From an uncultured Lachnospiraceae bacterium (GTDB lineage: Bacteria; Bacillota; Clostridia; Lachnospirales; Lachnospiraceae), in assembly GCA_946554445.1 (NCBI GenBank), contig CAMNSD010000008.1, positions 1 to 64,000 of the forward strand: a stretch of DNA of 64,000 bases, read 5' to 3'. The position numbers and the translations under genes are program-made. Positions 18,441 to 27,976 of this stretch are shown here, in pieces; positions within the stretch are counted from its first letter, which is position 1; the number at the start of each line of letters is the position of its first letter. Under the pieces are notes generated by a model that ran no database searches, was not told the origin of the DNA, and saw only the letters and a program-made list of their open reading frames with translations.

Positions 18441-18479
18441 TGGTGGTAAATGGAATTACCACCAGCAATCACAAGGAGG
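18441..18479 (+). promoter_or_regulatory. Two CsrA-type binding sites in the flagellin leader
   Basis: Site 1 is a hairpin: TGGTGGTAA at 18441-18449 pairs with TTACCACCA at 18456-18464, with the six-base loop ATGGAA showing GGA. Site 2 is CACAAGGAGG at 18470-18479, which is the Shine-Dalgarno region of the flagellin gene and fits the ACARGGA-type consensus. The arrangement of one looped GGA plus one over the ribosome binding site is known from B. subtilis hag. CsrA control here is inferred. Confidence 0.6.
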
Positions 18480-18486
18480 TAACAGT

Positions 18487-19563
18487 ATGGTAGTAAAACA
18501 CAATATCACTGCAATGAATTCTAACAGAATGTTGGGACTGACAACTTCTTCTCAGGCTAAGTCTACGGAGAAATTATCTTCCGGTTATAAGATCAACCGT
18601 GCGGCGGACGATGCGGCAGGGCTCTCCATTTCCGAGAAGATGAGAAGACAGGTCAGAGGTCTTACACAGGCATCTGCTAACGCGCAGGATGGTATCAGTG
18701 TTGTGCAGACAGCAGAAGGCGCGCTGAATGAAGTCGAGGATATGTTACAGAGAATGAACGAACTGGCAGTAAAGGGCGAAAACGGTACCCTGACCACTAC
18801 AGATCGTGCATCCATCCAGGCAGAGATCAGACAGCTGATGAGCGAGGTAGACCGGGTACAGAGCACTACCACTTTCAATGAGATGAATCTGTTAGATGGT
18901 TCCTTTATCAAAGGACTGCAGGTAGGTGCAGAGGCTGGTCAGCATATTGATATCAGCATCAATAACATGAGTATGGCAGGTCTGGCTAAAAATGTTGGCA
19001 GTAAGCTTTATACCAAAGTTACTTATAATAATTTGACCAAGACAGATGCTTCTTATGTGAGTACGACTTATGAGGCAACAGCTCTTATGAAAGATGGTAA
19101 GCCGACAGGTGAAAAGGTGATGATCGGCACTGTGGCAGACGGGAAGACCACCGTAACTTTCTCTGCGTTGGATAAAAATGGCCATTATTCTAAGAGGGAG
19201 ATGACTAGCGATTTAGCAAAGAAGGTTGTAGCTACTTTCATGCAGTTGACAACAGGTGATAAGAGTAGCGTTGCTACAGTTCAGGATTTCAACTCCCTGA
19301 ATGCATTCATCAAGGGTGCGCTCTCCTTAGTGTCCCAGCAGAGAAGCGATCTCGGTGCTATCCAGAACAGGCTGGAGCATACGATCAACAATCTGGACAA
19401 CATTGTGGAGAACACATCTTCTGCGGAGGCTGCGATCCGCGACACGGATATCGCCACGGAGATGGTACAGTACTCCAACAACAATATCCTCCAGCAGGCC
19501 GGCACCTCGATGTTGTCCCAGGCAAATCAGTCCAACCAGCTGGCGTTGTCCTTACTTGGCTAA
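18487..19563 (+). CDS. hag: Flagellin
   Basis: Flagellin (358 residues) is the filament subunit, exported by the flagellar type III system. The conserved N-terminal D0/D1 region has NRMLGLTTSSQAKSTEKLSS and RAADDAAGLSISEKMRRQVR; the C-terminal region ends QSNQLALSLLG. The variable domain of roughly residues 165-275 is short. AAGGAGGTAAC precedes the ATG. Upstream csrA and leader sites suggest translational control. No fliW or other flagellar genes are in the window. Confidence 0.95.
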   Translation: MVVKHNITAMNSNRMLGLTTSSQAKSTEKLSSGYKINRAADDAAGLSISEKMRRQVRGLTQASANAQDGISVVQTAEGALNEVEDMLQRMNELAVKGENGTLTTTDRASIQAEIRQLMSEVDRVQSTTTFNEMNLLDGSFIKGLQVGAEAGQHIDISINNMSMAGLAKNVGSKLYTKVTYNNLTKTDASYVSTTYEATALMKDGKPTGEKVMIGTVADGKTTVTFSALDKNGHYSKREMTSDLAKKVVATFMQLTTGDKSSVATVQDFNSLNAFIKGALSLVSQQRSDLGAIQNRLEHTINNLDNIVENTSSAEAAIRDTDIATEMVQYSNNNILQQAGTSMLSQANQSNQLALSLLG

Positions 19564-19616
19564 TACGGCCTGAAGGAATAGAGTTATATTGCTATAGGTA
19601 ATGTTGTGTAGAAGCG

Positions 19617-19651
19617 GCCGCACACTCCCCATATTTTATGGGGGGGGCGGC
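19617..19651 (+). terminator. Strong GC-rich hairpin after flagellin
   Basis: CCCCATA at 19627-19633 pairs with TATGGGG at 19637-19643 around TTT, inside an outer GCCGC/GCGGC stem (19617-19621 with 19647-19651). No good T-run follows, so it may be a 3' stabilising structure rather than a classical terminator. Confidence 0.45.
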
Positions 19652-19719
19652 TGTCTCCATAAAACGGCTCCAACATACAACAAACAGTACATGGTACATA
19701 ATAAAAGGAAGTGACAGGA

Positions 19720-21744
19720 ATGCTCTCAGTACAGACAAACATGCTTGCATTGAATGCAATGCGGCAGCTAAATGTTAACACGAAGAAAAAAGCAAAAAAT
19801 GCTGAGAAGCTGTCTTCCGGATATAAGATCAACAGGGCGGCGGACGATGCGGCAGGTTTGTCCATATCAGAAACGATACGCAGGATGATAAGAGGATTGC
19901 AGAAGGGTTCTGAAAATATCACGGAGGGCATTTCTTTGATTAAGGTTGCGGATGCCGCACTTGGAGAAATAGCGGATATGCTGCAGCGGATCAATGAATT
20001 GTCAGTGAAAGCGTATAACGGAACTAACACGCTGCAGGACAGGCAGTATATTCAGATGGAAGTGGACCAGATTTTAGAGGAAATAGGCAGAACGGGAGAG
20101 ACGACTACTTATAATGAGATTCAGATTTTAAAGTGGGAACCTTTTTATACAAAGACCGTGCAGGTGACGGCGGATAAAAGCAGTATGCTGCCGGTAACGA
20201 TGAATGTGACCACTGTGCTGCCCGCATGGCTGAATGACGGCATCGATGAGAGATTGGAAAAACACATTGGGTATGAAAATTTAACGGATATGGCTACGAA
20301 TACGACGGTACAACAGGATATATCCGGAACAATGATAACCTTAAAAAGAGATGTAACTGGAAATATAGAGAGAAACGCTGATGGCACCGCAAAATATATT
20401 TATTATGGGCCGGATTACGGAGATGCGTATGGAGAGGAGCAGGCAGAACACGCCGGGACATGGACTCCCTCTTTGGATAATAATGCAACTGCTAAAATAA
20501 GTTATGCTGGTTTAAAACAATTCAATAACGTTGACGAGTTGTATGGTGGTTTGGTAGAACTTTTGGGAGGCGGGTTTGGTATTCCTTGCGGGACCTGTAG
20601 CAGCAGGCAGTACGGCATTAACTTTGTCGGAAGTGTGGATGGCATAACGGTCAATAAAATACAGCAGTACAGTGAGGGACGGTATACACCAAATCTGGAT
20701 TTAGGAACCTTCAAGGCGTTTATGGACGTAGACGGTAATGCTGTCAACTGTTTTGATAAGATTAAGGAACTTGCAAAGAGCCAGATGGAGAATACAAACC
20801 TGTCTGATGCACAAAAGCAACAGGAGGTAAAGGATCTTGCGGATGAAATTGCTAGGGCATTGTCGAGGAAAACCTATGAATTGATGTCCGAAGATCAGGA
20901 AATGAAGGATCACTTTACGAAATCATTTTTGACAAGTGACTATGATATTATTGTGTATGATTATCGGGATGACGCGGCACTGACCTCAACACATGCTGCA
21001 GATAGCTATGTGAGAACCTGGGCGCAAACGGAGATCACCTATCCTGTACAATATCTGGAACCCGGAACTGTTGGTACAATCGACATACCGCATGATTTGT
21101 ATATTGTATGCAGCGCACAGGATTCGGATGATATTCCTATAGAACTGCCCTTTGTCTCATTGGAAAGACTGGGAATTGCGGGATATAATGTGGCGCACTA
21201 TAGGAGAGAGGAAGAATACAGAGACAGATATAAAAAGAAATTAATGGAATGGGAGGCTTCTGCTTATGAGGAAACAACATTTATTAAGTCGAAGATTCCT
21301 GTATATCAGGTAAACACTGAGCATACCTATATCGATGGGGAACCGGGTGTTTTGTATAACAGAAAGAAAGTGGGTGAGCAAGAGGTTTCGTTTTCATTTA
21401 CCCAAAAGAAATATCTTTACGACAGGCCGGAAGCGATGGATGGTGATGTTATTGTCACGGAGTGGTATGAGCCTGACAATAATCGGTTGATTAAAGATGC
21501 GCTTGTGCAGGTTTCTCAGTGGAGGTCAGATCTTGGAGCAACACAGAATCGATTGGAGCATACCTATAACAACAACGGGAATAAAGAGGAAAATCTGACT
21601 TCGGCGGATTCACGCATTCGAGATACGGATGTTGCGAGAGAAATGGTAGATTTATCTAATAACAATATCTTGCAGCAAGCGTGTGTAAGTATTCTGGCGC
21701 ATGCAAATCAAGATAGGCAGTTTGTCTTAAATTTGTTTAATTGA
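19720..21744 (+). CDS. Large atypical flagellin-like protein
   Basis: At 674 residues it is nearly twice the size of the neighbouring flagellin. Its N-terminus is clearly flagellin (KINRAADDAAGLSISETIRR), as is its C-terminus (RIRDTDVAREMVDLSNNNIL). The terminal regions are eroded: extra Lys residues near 24-28, a Cys near the C-terminus, and NNNGNKEENL in place of the usual NNLDNIVENT. The central insert of about 430 residues has a CGTCSSRQYGINF segment and IVCSAQDSDDIPIELPFVSL, and no HExxH protease motif. The ATG at 19720 fits AAGGAAGTGA better than the GTG at 19711. It may be a minor filament subunit or a decaying copy. Confidence 0.8.
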   Translation: MLSVQTNMLALNAMRQLNVNTKKKAKNAEKLSSGYKINRAADDAAGLSISETIRRMIRGLQKGSENITEGISLIKVADAALGEIADMLQRINELSVKAYNGTNTLQDRQYIQMEVDQILEEIGRTGETTTYNEIQILKWEPFYTKTVQVTADKSSMLPVTMNVTTVLPAWLNDGIDERLEKHIGYENLTDMATNTTVQQDISGTMITLKRDVTGNIERNADGTAKYIYYGPDYGDAYGEEQAEHAGTWTPSLDNNATAKISYAGLKQFNNVDELYGGLVELLGGGFGIPCGTCSSRQYGINFVGSVDGITVNKIQQYSEGRYTPNLDLGTFKAFMDVDGNAVNCFDKIKELAKSQMENTNLSDAQKQQEVKDLADEIARALSRKTYELMSEDQEMKDHFTKSFLTSDYDIIVYDYRDDAALTSTHAADSYVRTWAQTEITYPVQYLEPGTVGTIDIPHDLYIVCSAQDSDDIPIELPFVSLERLGIAGYNVAHYRREEEYRDRYKKKLMEWEASAYEETTFIKSKIPVYQVNTEHTYIDGEPGVLYNRKKVGEQEVSFSFTQKKYLYDRPEAMDGDVIVTEWYEPDNNRLIKDALVQVSQWRSDLGATQNRLEHTYNNNGNKEENLTSADSRIRDTDVAREMVDLSNNNILQQACVSILAHANQDRQFVLNLFN

Positions 21745-21873
21745 AATTAATAATGCTGTTGTATTGTATTATATCGCTTTTATTTTATAGAATCTATCAC
21801 TGGTCAGTCAGTTTCATCATACTTTATAGCATATCAATCTGTAAATAAATATGGCTATGAAGGAGAATGAACT

Positions 21874-23718
21874 ATGGCAGTTGGGTATCTGATGATGCAG
21901 GCTAGGACGGCGCACGATGCGCTGCCCTTAAGCGGCGTACAGATCAGTGTTTTGGATGATGAACAGAATCGCATTTATGAATTGACGACAGATGAAAATG
22001 GAGAAACGAGGAGTGTGTCGTTAGAGACCGTGGACAAGAGGTATTCACAGAACGAAAATTTTGAGGGTACACCCTATGTCACTTACAGCGTGCTTGCACA
22101 GGCGCAGGGATTTAACACATTGTTTGTGGAGGAAATTCCTATCTTTGATGGAGAACTAGCGGTCCTGCCGCTTGCATTGGTGCCAATGCAGGAAGACCAG
22201 AGAAACAGTGAACAGACAGATATTATCGTGGGCGCGCCAGCAGTGGCAATGACCGGGGAACGAATGCAGGATGGGGTAGAAGAGGATATGGGCGCCTCGT
22301 ATGTGCTGCGTCAGGTGGTGATTCCGAATCCGATTACGGTTCATATGGGGACGCCTGATTCCGCTGCATCCAATATACAGGTTCCGTTTCCAGATTATGT
22401 GAAAAACGTTGCCAGCAGCGAGATCTATCCGACTTGGCCGGAGGCTGCTCTGCGGGCGAATATCTATGCCATCATTACATTTGCCCTAAACAGAGTGTAC
22501 ACAGAATGGTATCGTTCTAAAGGGTTCAATTTCGATATCACAAACAGCACCGCATACGATCAGTATTTTGTCTATGGAAGACCAATCTATGAGTCGATCA
22601 GCCGTATCGTGGATCAGATTTTCAACGAGTATGTCCGCAGACAGGGGCAGAAAGCGCCTTATTTTACATCCTTCTGTAATGGTACAACTGCGCAGTGTGC
22701 GGGATTATCCCAGTGGGGGACGGTCACCCTGGCCAATCAGGGATATACACCTATCCGGATTCTGCGGTATTACTATCCGAATGATATTGAGATTGTGGAG
22801 ACCAATGCAATTAGTAACATAGTAACTTCTTATCCGGGAACGCCGCTGCAAATGGGAAGTACAGGGCTTGATGTGCAGACGGTACAGACCTATTTGAACA
22901 GAATCAGAAAGAATTATCCGGCGATTCCGGTGATCACTGACGAGACAGGTGTATTCGGGGATAGTACAAAGACGGCGGTGACAAAGTTCCAGAGTATTTT
23001 TAATCTTGCTACGGATGGTATTGTTGGAAAAGCGACATGGTACAAAATTTCGAATTTATATACAGCGGTGACCAGACTTGCGGAGTTAAACAGCGAGGGA
23101 AATTCGCTCGGCATCGGAACAGTTCCTCCTTCTTCAGTACTCAGACAGGGATCCCGTGGGCAGGATGTCATCACACTGCAATATCTGTTGGATGTTATAT
23201 CCGAGTATTATGCGGGGATTCCAAGTCCGAAACAGGATGGTATTTTTGGCAATGATACCAGGGAGGCTGTTATCGCCTTTCAGAGGCGGATGGGGCTTGC
23301 GGCCGATGGGATTGTAGGTTCGGCTACCTGGAATTCTTTATATAAAACGTATCAAGGCATTGGGCAGAATGTACCGCCTTCCAATCCAACTCCGAATCCA
23401 ACGCCCAATCCGGGAAATGTAATTGTATATACGGTTCGTTCAGGGGATACATTATGGCTGCTTGCCAATCGCTATGGCACAACGGTGGATGCGATCAAGC
23501 AGGCAAACGGATTGACCAGTGATAATCTCAGTATTGGGCAGGTACTGCGGATACCGGTGTCCCAAAATGCAGGATATTTCTTATATACAGTGCGGCCAGG
23601 GGATACGTTGTGGCTTCTAGCCAATCGTTTTGGTACTACGGTGAACGCCATTCAGAATCTAAATGGATTAACCAGTGATGCGCTGCGCGTAGGGCAGGTG
23701 CTTAGAATACCAGAATAA
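21874..23718 (+). CDS. SpoIID-like / peptidoglycan-binding / LysM protein
   Basis: The protein has 614 residues and several domains in order. First comes an N-terminal region resembling a carboxypeptidase-regulatory-like or beta domain (SGVQISVLDDEQNRIYELTT). Then a SpoIID-like region at about residues 190-310 contains WPEAALRANIYAI and AGLSQWGTVTLANQGY followed by ILRYYYP. Two peptidoglycan-binding repeats follow (DGIVGKATWY and DGIVGSATWN), then a Pro-rich linker and two LysM repeats (YTVRSGDTLWLLANRYGTT). A cell-wall or spore-cortex role is inferred. No obvious signal peptide is present, as is common for spore proteins. Confidence 0.8.
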   Translation: MAVGYLMMQARTAHDALPLSGVQISVLDDEQNRIYELTTDENGETRSVSLETVDKRYSQNENFEGTPYVTYSVLAQAQGFNTLFVEEIPIFDGELAVLPLALVPMQEDQRNSEQTDIIVGAPAVAMTGERMQDGVEEDMGASYVLRQVVIPNPITVHMGTPDSAASNIQVPFPDYVKNVASSEIYPTWPEAALRANIYAIITFALNRVYTEWYRSKGFNFDITNSTAYDQYFVYGRPIYESISRIVDQIFNEYVRRQGQKAPYFTSFCNGTTAQCAGLSQWGTVTLANQGYTPIRILRYYYPNDIEIVETNAISNIVTSYPGTPLQMGSTGLDVQTVQTYLNRIRKNYPAIPVITDETGVFGDSTKTAVTKFQSIFNLATDGIVGKATWYKISNLYTAVTRLAELNSEGNSLGIGTVPPSSVLRQGSRGQDVITLQYLLDVISEYYAGIPSPKQDGIFGNDTREAVIAFQRRMGLAADGIVGSATWNSLYKTYQGIGQNVPPSNPTPNPTPNPGNVIVYTVRSGDTLWLLANRYGTTVDAIKQANGLTSDNLSIGQVLRIPVSQNAGYFLYTVRPGDTLWLLANRFGTTVNAIQNLNGLTSDALRVGQVLRIPE

Positions 23719-23752
23719 ACGCAGAGAACGTGAAAGAAAATGGAATATATAA

Positions 23753-23785
23753 AACCCCGGAGACTGTGTTGGCGTCTTCGGGGTT
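23753..23785 (+). terminator. Terminator between convergent genes
   Basis: AACCCCGGAGAC at 23753-23764 pairs with GTCTTCGGGGTT at 23774-23785 with one G-T pair. It lies between the plus-strand LysM gene and the minus-strand VanY-like gene and may serve both. Confidence 0.75.
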
Positions 23786-23822
23786 ATCTTATGGGGAATT
23801 AAGACAATTGTCTTATTTGATT

Positions 23823-24905
23823 CTATTTTAATACTTTTTGAAAGTGCTGGTAATCTTTGCTGGAATTCCAGTTTCCGCCCCAGGTAAAGCCATGTTCGAT
23901 AAAAAGGCGGTAGCAGAGGTCATTCTCATCAATCTTGTAGGCAAAATCCTGGCTTCTGTCCGCATAGATTTCACTGCCGGCGGGGGAGATGTAGGTATTG
24001 CCTGTGCCGCCTTTGTTATAGACTACGTAAGGGTTATAGAAAGGGTTGATGTCAATGGCAAGGCCGTAGGCGTGTTTGGAGAGGTTCGTGGTGCCGTCCA
24101 CCACCCGATAGTTAAAGCAGGAAGTATTATTGTCCGCCATGGATGCAGTGTCGTCGCCATTGTATTCATCAATCAGGCGGATTTTTTCAATTTGATAATC
24201 ATTTCGGTATAATTCATAAAAAATCTCTATCATATCCTGGGCAATGTCTTTATTGCAGATCAGTTCTCCCGTCTGTTCCTCTCCGTTAAAATCGTAATAC
24301 AGCAGTCCTACATAGCGTAAGTCCTCATAAGGAACGGTACAGCCGCTTTCCGGATAAGAAATACCAGTAATCCTCTGCTTGACTGCATCGGTCAAGGGCT
24401 CGTAATAAAATCCTGGCTGGTATGTGGTGCGTTCTGGGTTAGTATTCATTTCGGAAGGCTCCTCTGTTTGATTCTTATCTGTAGTATATGTGGAATCGTT
24501 TTCTGAGGTGACAGGGGTACTGGGCGTTTGGCCGCCGTTTTCTGGATTGGCGGCGTCAGGTGCTTGGGCATTGCTTTTCAGGGTAGTGCTCCCTGACTTT
24601 GGGGCTTCGCTTGGTGCGGCGGTTTCCGTGCCTGTCTGTTGGGATTTATCCTGGGAGACAGTGCCTGCAGTGTCTGGAACGTCTTTCACGGCGCCGTAGG
24701 CCAGATCAGGATTGTTATGGGCATATTCGGTAAGTGTCTCTGAGCCGGTCAGGTATTGGGCCAGAAAAGCGCATACCATAATAAAGAGCAGCAAAAAGCA
24801 AAAGGGTTTTGCCAGCTGCTTTAATATGACATTTTTGTCATTTGTCGGATGTTTTCTCTTTTTTCTGTGTTTTTGAGTCAATTTATTTTCTGACATATAT
24901 GTCAT
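23823..24905 (-). CDS. VanY/M15-type D-alanyl-D-alanine carboxypeptidase, membrane anchored
   Basis: The protein has about 360 residues. A short basic cytosolic start precedes one membrane segment near residues 34-52. A Ser/Thr/Pro/Gln-rich linker follows to about 165, and then an M15 peptidase domain. Zinc-ligand motifs are SKHAYGLAIDINPFYNP and the terminal DYQHFQK. It trims the terminal D-Ala of wall stem peptides outside the cell. AAAGGAG lies just before the ATG at 24905, and a second ATG at 24896 is equally possible. A very long in-frame extension upstream is only antisense to the ABC gene. Confidence 0.85.
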   Translation of the reverse strand: MTYMSENKLTQKHRKKRKHPTNDKNVILKQLAKPFCFLLLFIMVCAFLAQYLTGSETLTEYAHNNPDLAYGAVKDVPDTAGTVSQDKSQQTGTETAAPSEAPKSGSTTLKSNAQAPDAANPENGGQTPSTPVTSENDSTYTTDKNQTEEPSEMNTNPERTTYQPGFYYEPLTDAVKQRITGISYPESGCTVPYEDLRYVGLLYYDFNGEEQTGELICNKDIAQDMIEIFYELYRNDYQIEKIRLIDEYNGDDTASMADNNTSCFNYRVVDGTTNLSKHAYGLAIDINPFYNPYVVYNKGGTGNTYISPAGSEIYADRSQDFAYKIDENDLCYRLFIEHGFTWGGNWNSSKDYQHFQKVLK

Positions 24906-25104
24906 AACTCCTTTGCCATTTATTTCCGGGAGAGTCAGATCCCTTGATGCTTGGGGCAGTTCAAGTTTGCTGCTTTGCTGATTACGACGGGGGATTTGAC
25001 TGTCTGCGTCCAGTATAGCATACTTTTGGCTTTTCTCATACCCTGTCCTTTGGAGGAAGAATGTGCCAAGGATACGAGTTCTGGTCAAGAAAGTATACCT
25101 AACC

Positions 25105-25133
25105 TTGTTTTTTTTGGCATAATCTAGTACAAT
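25105..25133 (+). promoter_or_regulatory. Promoter before ecfA1
   Basis: TTGTTT at 25105-25110 and TACAAT at 25128-25133 are 17 bases apart. The 312-base divergent spacer (24906-25217) also carries, further upstream, a TTGACT-17-CATACT match near 25000-25028. No riboswitch-like fold was recognised. Confidence 0.45.
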
Positions 25134-25217
25134 AGGCGTTGGTATAGCGGGCGTAAACTTGAGATTTATGATGTATATCGTTTCAATGAAGCTAAATATG
25201 CTGGAATGGGGATTCAT

Positions 25218-26078
25218 ATGGGAATCATAAAGACAGATAAACTGGTATTTGAATATATAAGACGGGATGAAGAGGGAAATGTGGAAGGAATTACCAGGGC
25301 GGTGGATGAGGTGGACCTGGATGTGAAACAGGGCGACTTTATAGCTATCCTTGGCCATAACGGTTCCGGCAAGTCCACGCTGGCCAAACACATCAACGCC
25401 ATTCTTTACCCGACAGAAGGTACTGTATGGGTAGACGGCATGGACACCCAGGACGAGAGTAAACTTTGGAACATCCGCCAGGAAGCGGGGATGGTATTCC
25501 AGAACCCAGATAACCAGATCATCGGACAGGTGGTGGAGGAGGACGTGGGTTTTGGGCCGGAGAATATGGGTGTGCCCACGAAGGAAATCTGGGAACGGGT
25601 GGAGGAGAGTTTGAAAGCGGTGGGAATGTATGAGTACAGGAAACATTCGCCTAACAAACTTTCGGGAGGACAGAAGCAGAGAGTCTCTATTGCCGGCGTG
25701 ATCGCCATGCATCCCAAATGCATTGTGTTGGATGAGCCCACGGCGATGCTGGATCCCAACGGACGCAAAGAGGTGATTCGGGCTGTGCGCGCCCTCAATG
25801 ATGTGGAGGGAATCACAGTTATCCTGATCACACATTATATGGAAGAGATTATTCACGCAGACATGGTCTATGTTATGGATAAGGGGCATGTGGCCATGGA
25901 GGGAACGCCCCGAGAGATTTTTTCCAGGGTGGAAGAACTCAAGGACTTGCGTCTGGATGTGCCGCAGGTAACTCTCTTGGCATATGAATTGCAGCAAAGC
26001 GGTATGGATCTGCCGGATGGAATTTTGACGATCAAGGAATTGACGGAGGCGCTTGCGGCAAAATATAAAGGGATTTGA
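25218..26078 (+). CDS. ecfA1: ECF transporter ATPase EcfA1 (CbiO-type)
   Basis: This 286-residue ABC ATPase energises ECF vitamin and metal transporters. Walker A is GHNGSGKST near residue 46, the Q-loop [11 protein letters not shown], the signature [13 protein letters not shown], Walker [14 protein letters not shown] and the H-loop THYMEE. The ATG at 25218 has GGGGATT upstream; an ATG at 25206 in the same frame is possible. With ecfA2 and ecfT it forms the shared energising module; substrate-binding S units must be elsewhere. Confidence 0.94.
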   Translation: MGIIKTDKLVFEYIRRDEEGNVEGITRAVDEVDLDVKQGDFIAILGHNGSGKSTLAKHINAILYPTEGTVWVDGMDTQDESKLWNIRQEAGMVFQNPDNQIIGQVVEEDVGFGPENMGVPTKEIWERVEESLKAVGMYEYRKHSPNKLSGGQKQRVSIAGVIAMHPKCIVLDEPTAMLDPNGRKEVIRAVRALNDVEGITVILITHYMEEIIHADMVYVMDKGHVAMEGTPREIFSRVEELKDLRLDVPQVTLLAYELQQSGMDLPDGILTIKELTEALAAKYKGI

Positions 26079-26135
26079 CTCAATGAACTGGAAGAAGCTG
26101 GAACTAGAAAATAGATAGACAGAGGTAATGTGACA

Positions 26136-26993
26136 ATGTCTTTGATTTTAGATCACGTAAACTATATATATGGCGGCGATACGGCGCTGGCGGTACATGC
26201 TTTAAAAGATGTGAATTTGGTGATACCAGACGGGCAGTTTATTGGGCTGATCGGGCACACCGGTTCCGGCAAATCTACGCTGGTACAGCATCTAAACGGC
26301 CTGATCAAGCCGACGAGCGGCAGTATTTATTATAATGGCGAGGATATCCATGCGGAGGATTATGATAAGAAGAAACTGCGGAGCAAGGTGGGGTTGGTAT
26401 TCCAGTATCCGGAGCACCAGCTTTTTGAGATAGATGTCTTTAAGGACGTGTGTTTTGGGCCGAAGAACCTTGGCCTCTCCAAGCAGGAGACGGAACTTCG
26501 CGCTTATGCGGCTTTAAAGCAGGTGGGGATTGAGGACCAGTATTTTTATCAGTCGCCCTTTGATCTTTCAGGTGGGCAGAAGCGCAGGGTAGCGATTGCA
26601 GGCGTGCTTGCCATGAAACCGGAGATTCTGATTCTGGATGAGCCCACGGCGGGGCTGGATCCCAAAGGCCGGGATGAGATTCTGGATCAGATTGCGCAAT
26701 TAAAAGAGGAGACTGGCATCACGGTAATCTTGGTTTCCCATAGCATGGAGGATGTGGCCAAATATGTGGAACGGATTATCGTCATGAACCGCGGCAGTGT
26801 GCTCTATGATGATGCACCACGGGAGGTCTTTCAACATTATCAGGAACTAGAGCAGGTAGGGCTTGCGGCACCGCAGGTGACTTATATCATGCAGGCGCTC
26901 GCCGCACGGGGAATACCGGTGCGTACCGATGTCACTACCATTGAGGAAGCAAGGCAGGAAATCTGTAGTTGTAGTAAATTCCTTCGGAATTAA
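26136..26993 (+). CDS. ecfA2: ECF transporter ATPase EcfA2 (CbiO-type)
   Basis: The second ATPase (285 residues) has Walker A GHTGSGKST, Q-loop VFQYPEHQLFE, signature LSGGQKRRVAIAG, Walker B ILILDEPTAGLDP and switch His in SHSMED. The ATG at 26136 is preferred over a GTG at 26130. The last eight residues (CSCSKFLRN region) and the stop codon are encoded by a repeat hairpin at 26971-26997. The natural C-terminus may have been replaced when that element arrived. Confidence 0.93.
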   Translation: MSLILDHVNYIYGGDTALAVHALKDVNLVIPDGQFIGLIGHTGSGKSTLVQHLNGLIKPTSGSIYYNGEDIHAEDYDKKKLRSKVGLVFQYPEHQLFEIDVFKDVCFGPKNLGLSKQETELRAYAALKQVGIEDQYFYQSPFDLSGGQKRRVAIAGVLAMKPEILILDEPTAGLDPKGRDEILDQIAQLKEETGITVILVSHSMEDVAKYVERIIVMNRGSVLYDDAPREVFQHYQELEQVGLAAPQVTYIMQALAARGIPVRTDVTTIEEARQEICSCSKFLRN

Positions 26994-27023
26994 CTACTCG
27001 AGGACCGCCGGGGGCGGCCTCGG
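26971..27023 (+). repeat. Two-hairpin element at the end of ecfA2
   Basis: Hairpin 1 pairs GTAGTAAATTCC at 26971-26982 with GGAATTAACTAC at 26986-26997 around TTC, and the ecfA2 stop TAA is inside its 3' arm. Hairpin 2 at 27000-27023 has GAGG, a bulged A, CCGCC, loop GGG, GGCGG, then CCTCGG. Degenerate tails (CGGAGTGAA at 27021-27029 and again at 27044-27052) follow before ecfT. The form matches the copies behind ribosomal genes. Confidence 0.65.
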
Positions 27024-27097
27024 AGTGAATTGAGCGGAGACTTCGGAGTGAACTGCGCGGGGACTTCGAATCTCAATATTAACAGCAGGAGACACGT

Positions 27098-27898
27098 ATG
27101 ATACGAGATATTACATTGGGCCAGTATTATCAGGCGGATTCCGTCATCCATAAACTGGACCCGCGGGTAAAATTGACGGCTACGCTGGCTTTTATCATTT
27201 CTCTGTTTGTGGTACAAAGCTGGATCGGCTATGTTGTGGCGGCAGTTTTTTTGGCGGTGGTGATCAAACTGTCTAAGGTGCCGTTTGGCTATATGGTAAA
27301 GGGAATGAAGGCGATTGTCTTTATTCTGTTGATCACGGTGGTGTTCAATCTGTTTTTGACGCCAGGGGAACCTTTGGTGACGCTGTGGAAGTTTACGATC
27401 ACCAGGGAGGGCGCGAAGATTGCGGGAATGATGGCAGTGCGTCTGTCCTTCCTGATTGTGGGATCTTCCGTGATGACGCTGACGACTACGCCCAACAGCC
27501 TGACGGATGGCATGGAGAAATTGATGCGACCGCTTAAGATTTTTAAAGTACCGGTGCATGAGGTGGCAATGATGATGTCCATTGCCCTTCGGTTTATTCC
27601 TATTTTACTGGAAGAGACCGATAAGATCATGAAGGCGCAGATTGCCAGGGGTGCGGATTTTGAGAGTGGGAATCTGATCAAGAAGGCGAAGGCTATGGTG
27701 CCGCTTCTGGTGCCTTTGTTTATCTCGGCATTTCGCAGGGCTAACGATCTGGCGATGGCCATGGAAGCGAGATGTTATCGGGGCGGAGAGAACCGTACGA
27801 AGATGAAACCCTTGCAGTACAAAGGCAGGGACAGGATAGCTTATGGCGTATTATTTGTCTACTTTGCGGGCTGTGTGCTGATACGGATATACTTGTGA
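27098..27898 (+). CDS. ecfT: ECF transporter transmembrane subunit EcfT
   Basis: EcfT (266 residues) links the two ATPases to the substrate-specific S component. Several membrane segments lie between residues 25 and 135 and one at the C-terminus. The two coupling motifs AQIARGADF and AMEARCYRGG are visible near residues 182 and 222. GCAGGAGACACGT precedes the ATG. It follows ecfA2 after a repeat-filled spacer. Confidence 0.94.
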   Translation: MIRDITLGQYYQADSVIHKLDPRVKLTATLAFIISLFVVQSWIGYVVAAVFLAVVIKLSKVPFGYMVKGMKAIVFILLITVVFNLFLTPGEPLVTLWKFTITREGAKIAGMMAVRLSFLIVGSSVMTLTTTPNSLTDGMEKLMRPLKIFKVPVHEVAMMMSIALRFIPILLEETDKIMKAQIARGADFESGNLIKKAKAMVPLLVPLFISAFRRANDLAMAMEARCYRGGENRTKMKPLQYKGRDRIAYGVLFVYFAGCVLIRIYL

Positions 27899-27976
27899 GG
27901 TATGGAAGCGATTTCCCTTATGATATGGTACAGGATGCAAAGCGGTGATGCAGGCATAGAGCCTATGAAGGAGAAG

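Noticed and set aside
19720..21744. Flagellinolysin (protease-bearing flagellin)
   Set aside because: No HExxH or other zinc-protease motif is visible in the insert.
23823..25997. A single 724-residue minus-strand protein
   Set aside because: The N-terminal half is antisense to ecfA1 and shows no homology; the M15 peptidase starts at about 24905 with a ribosome binding site.
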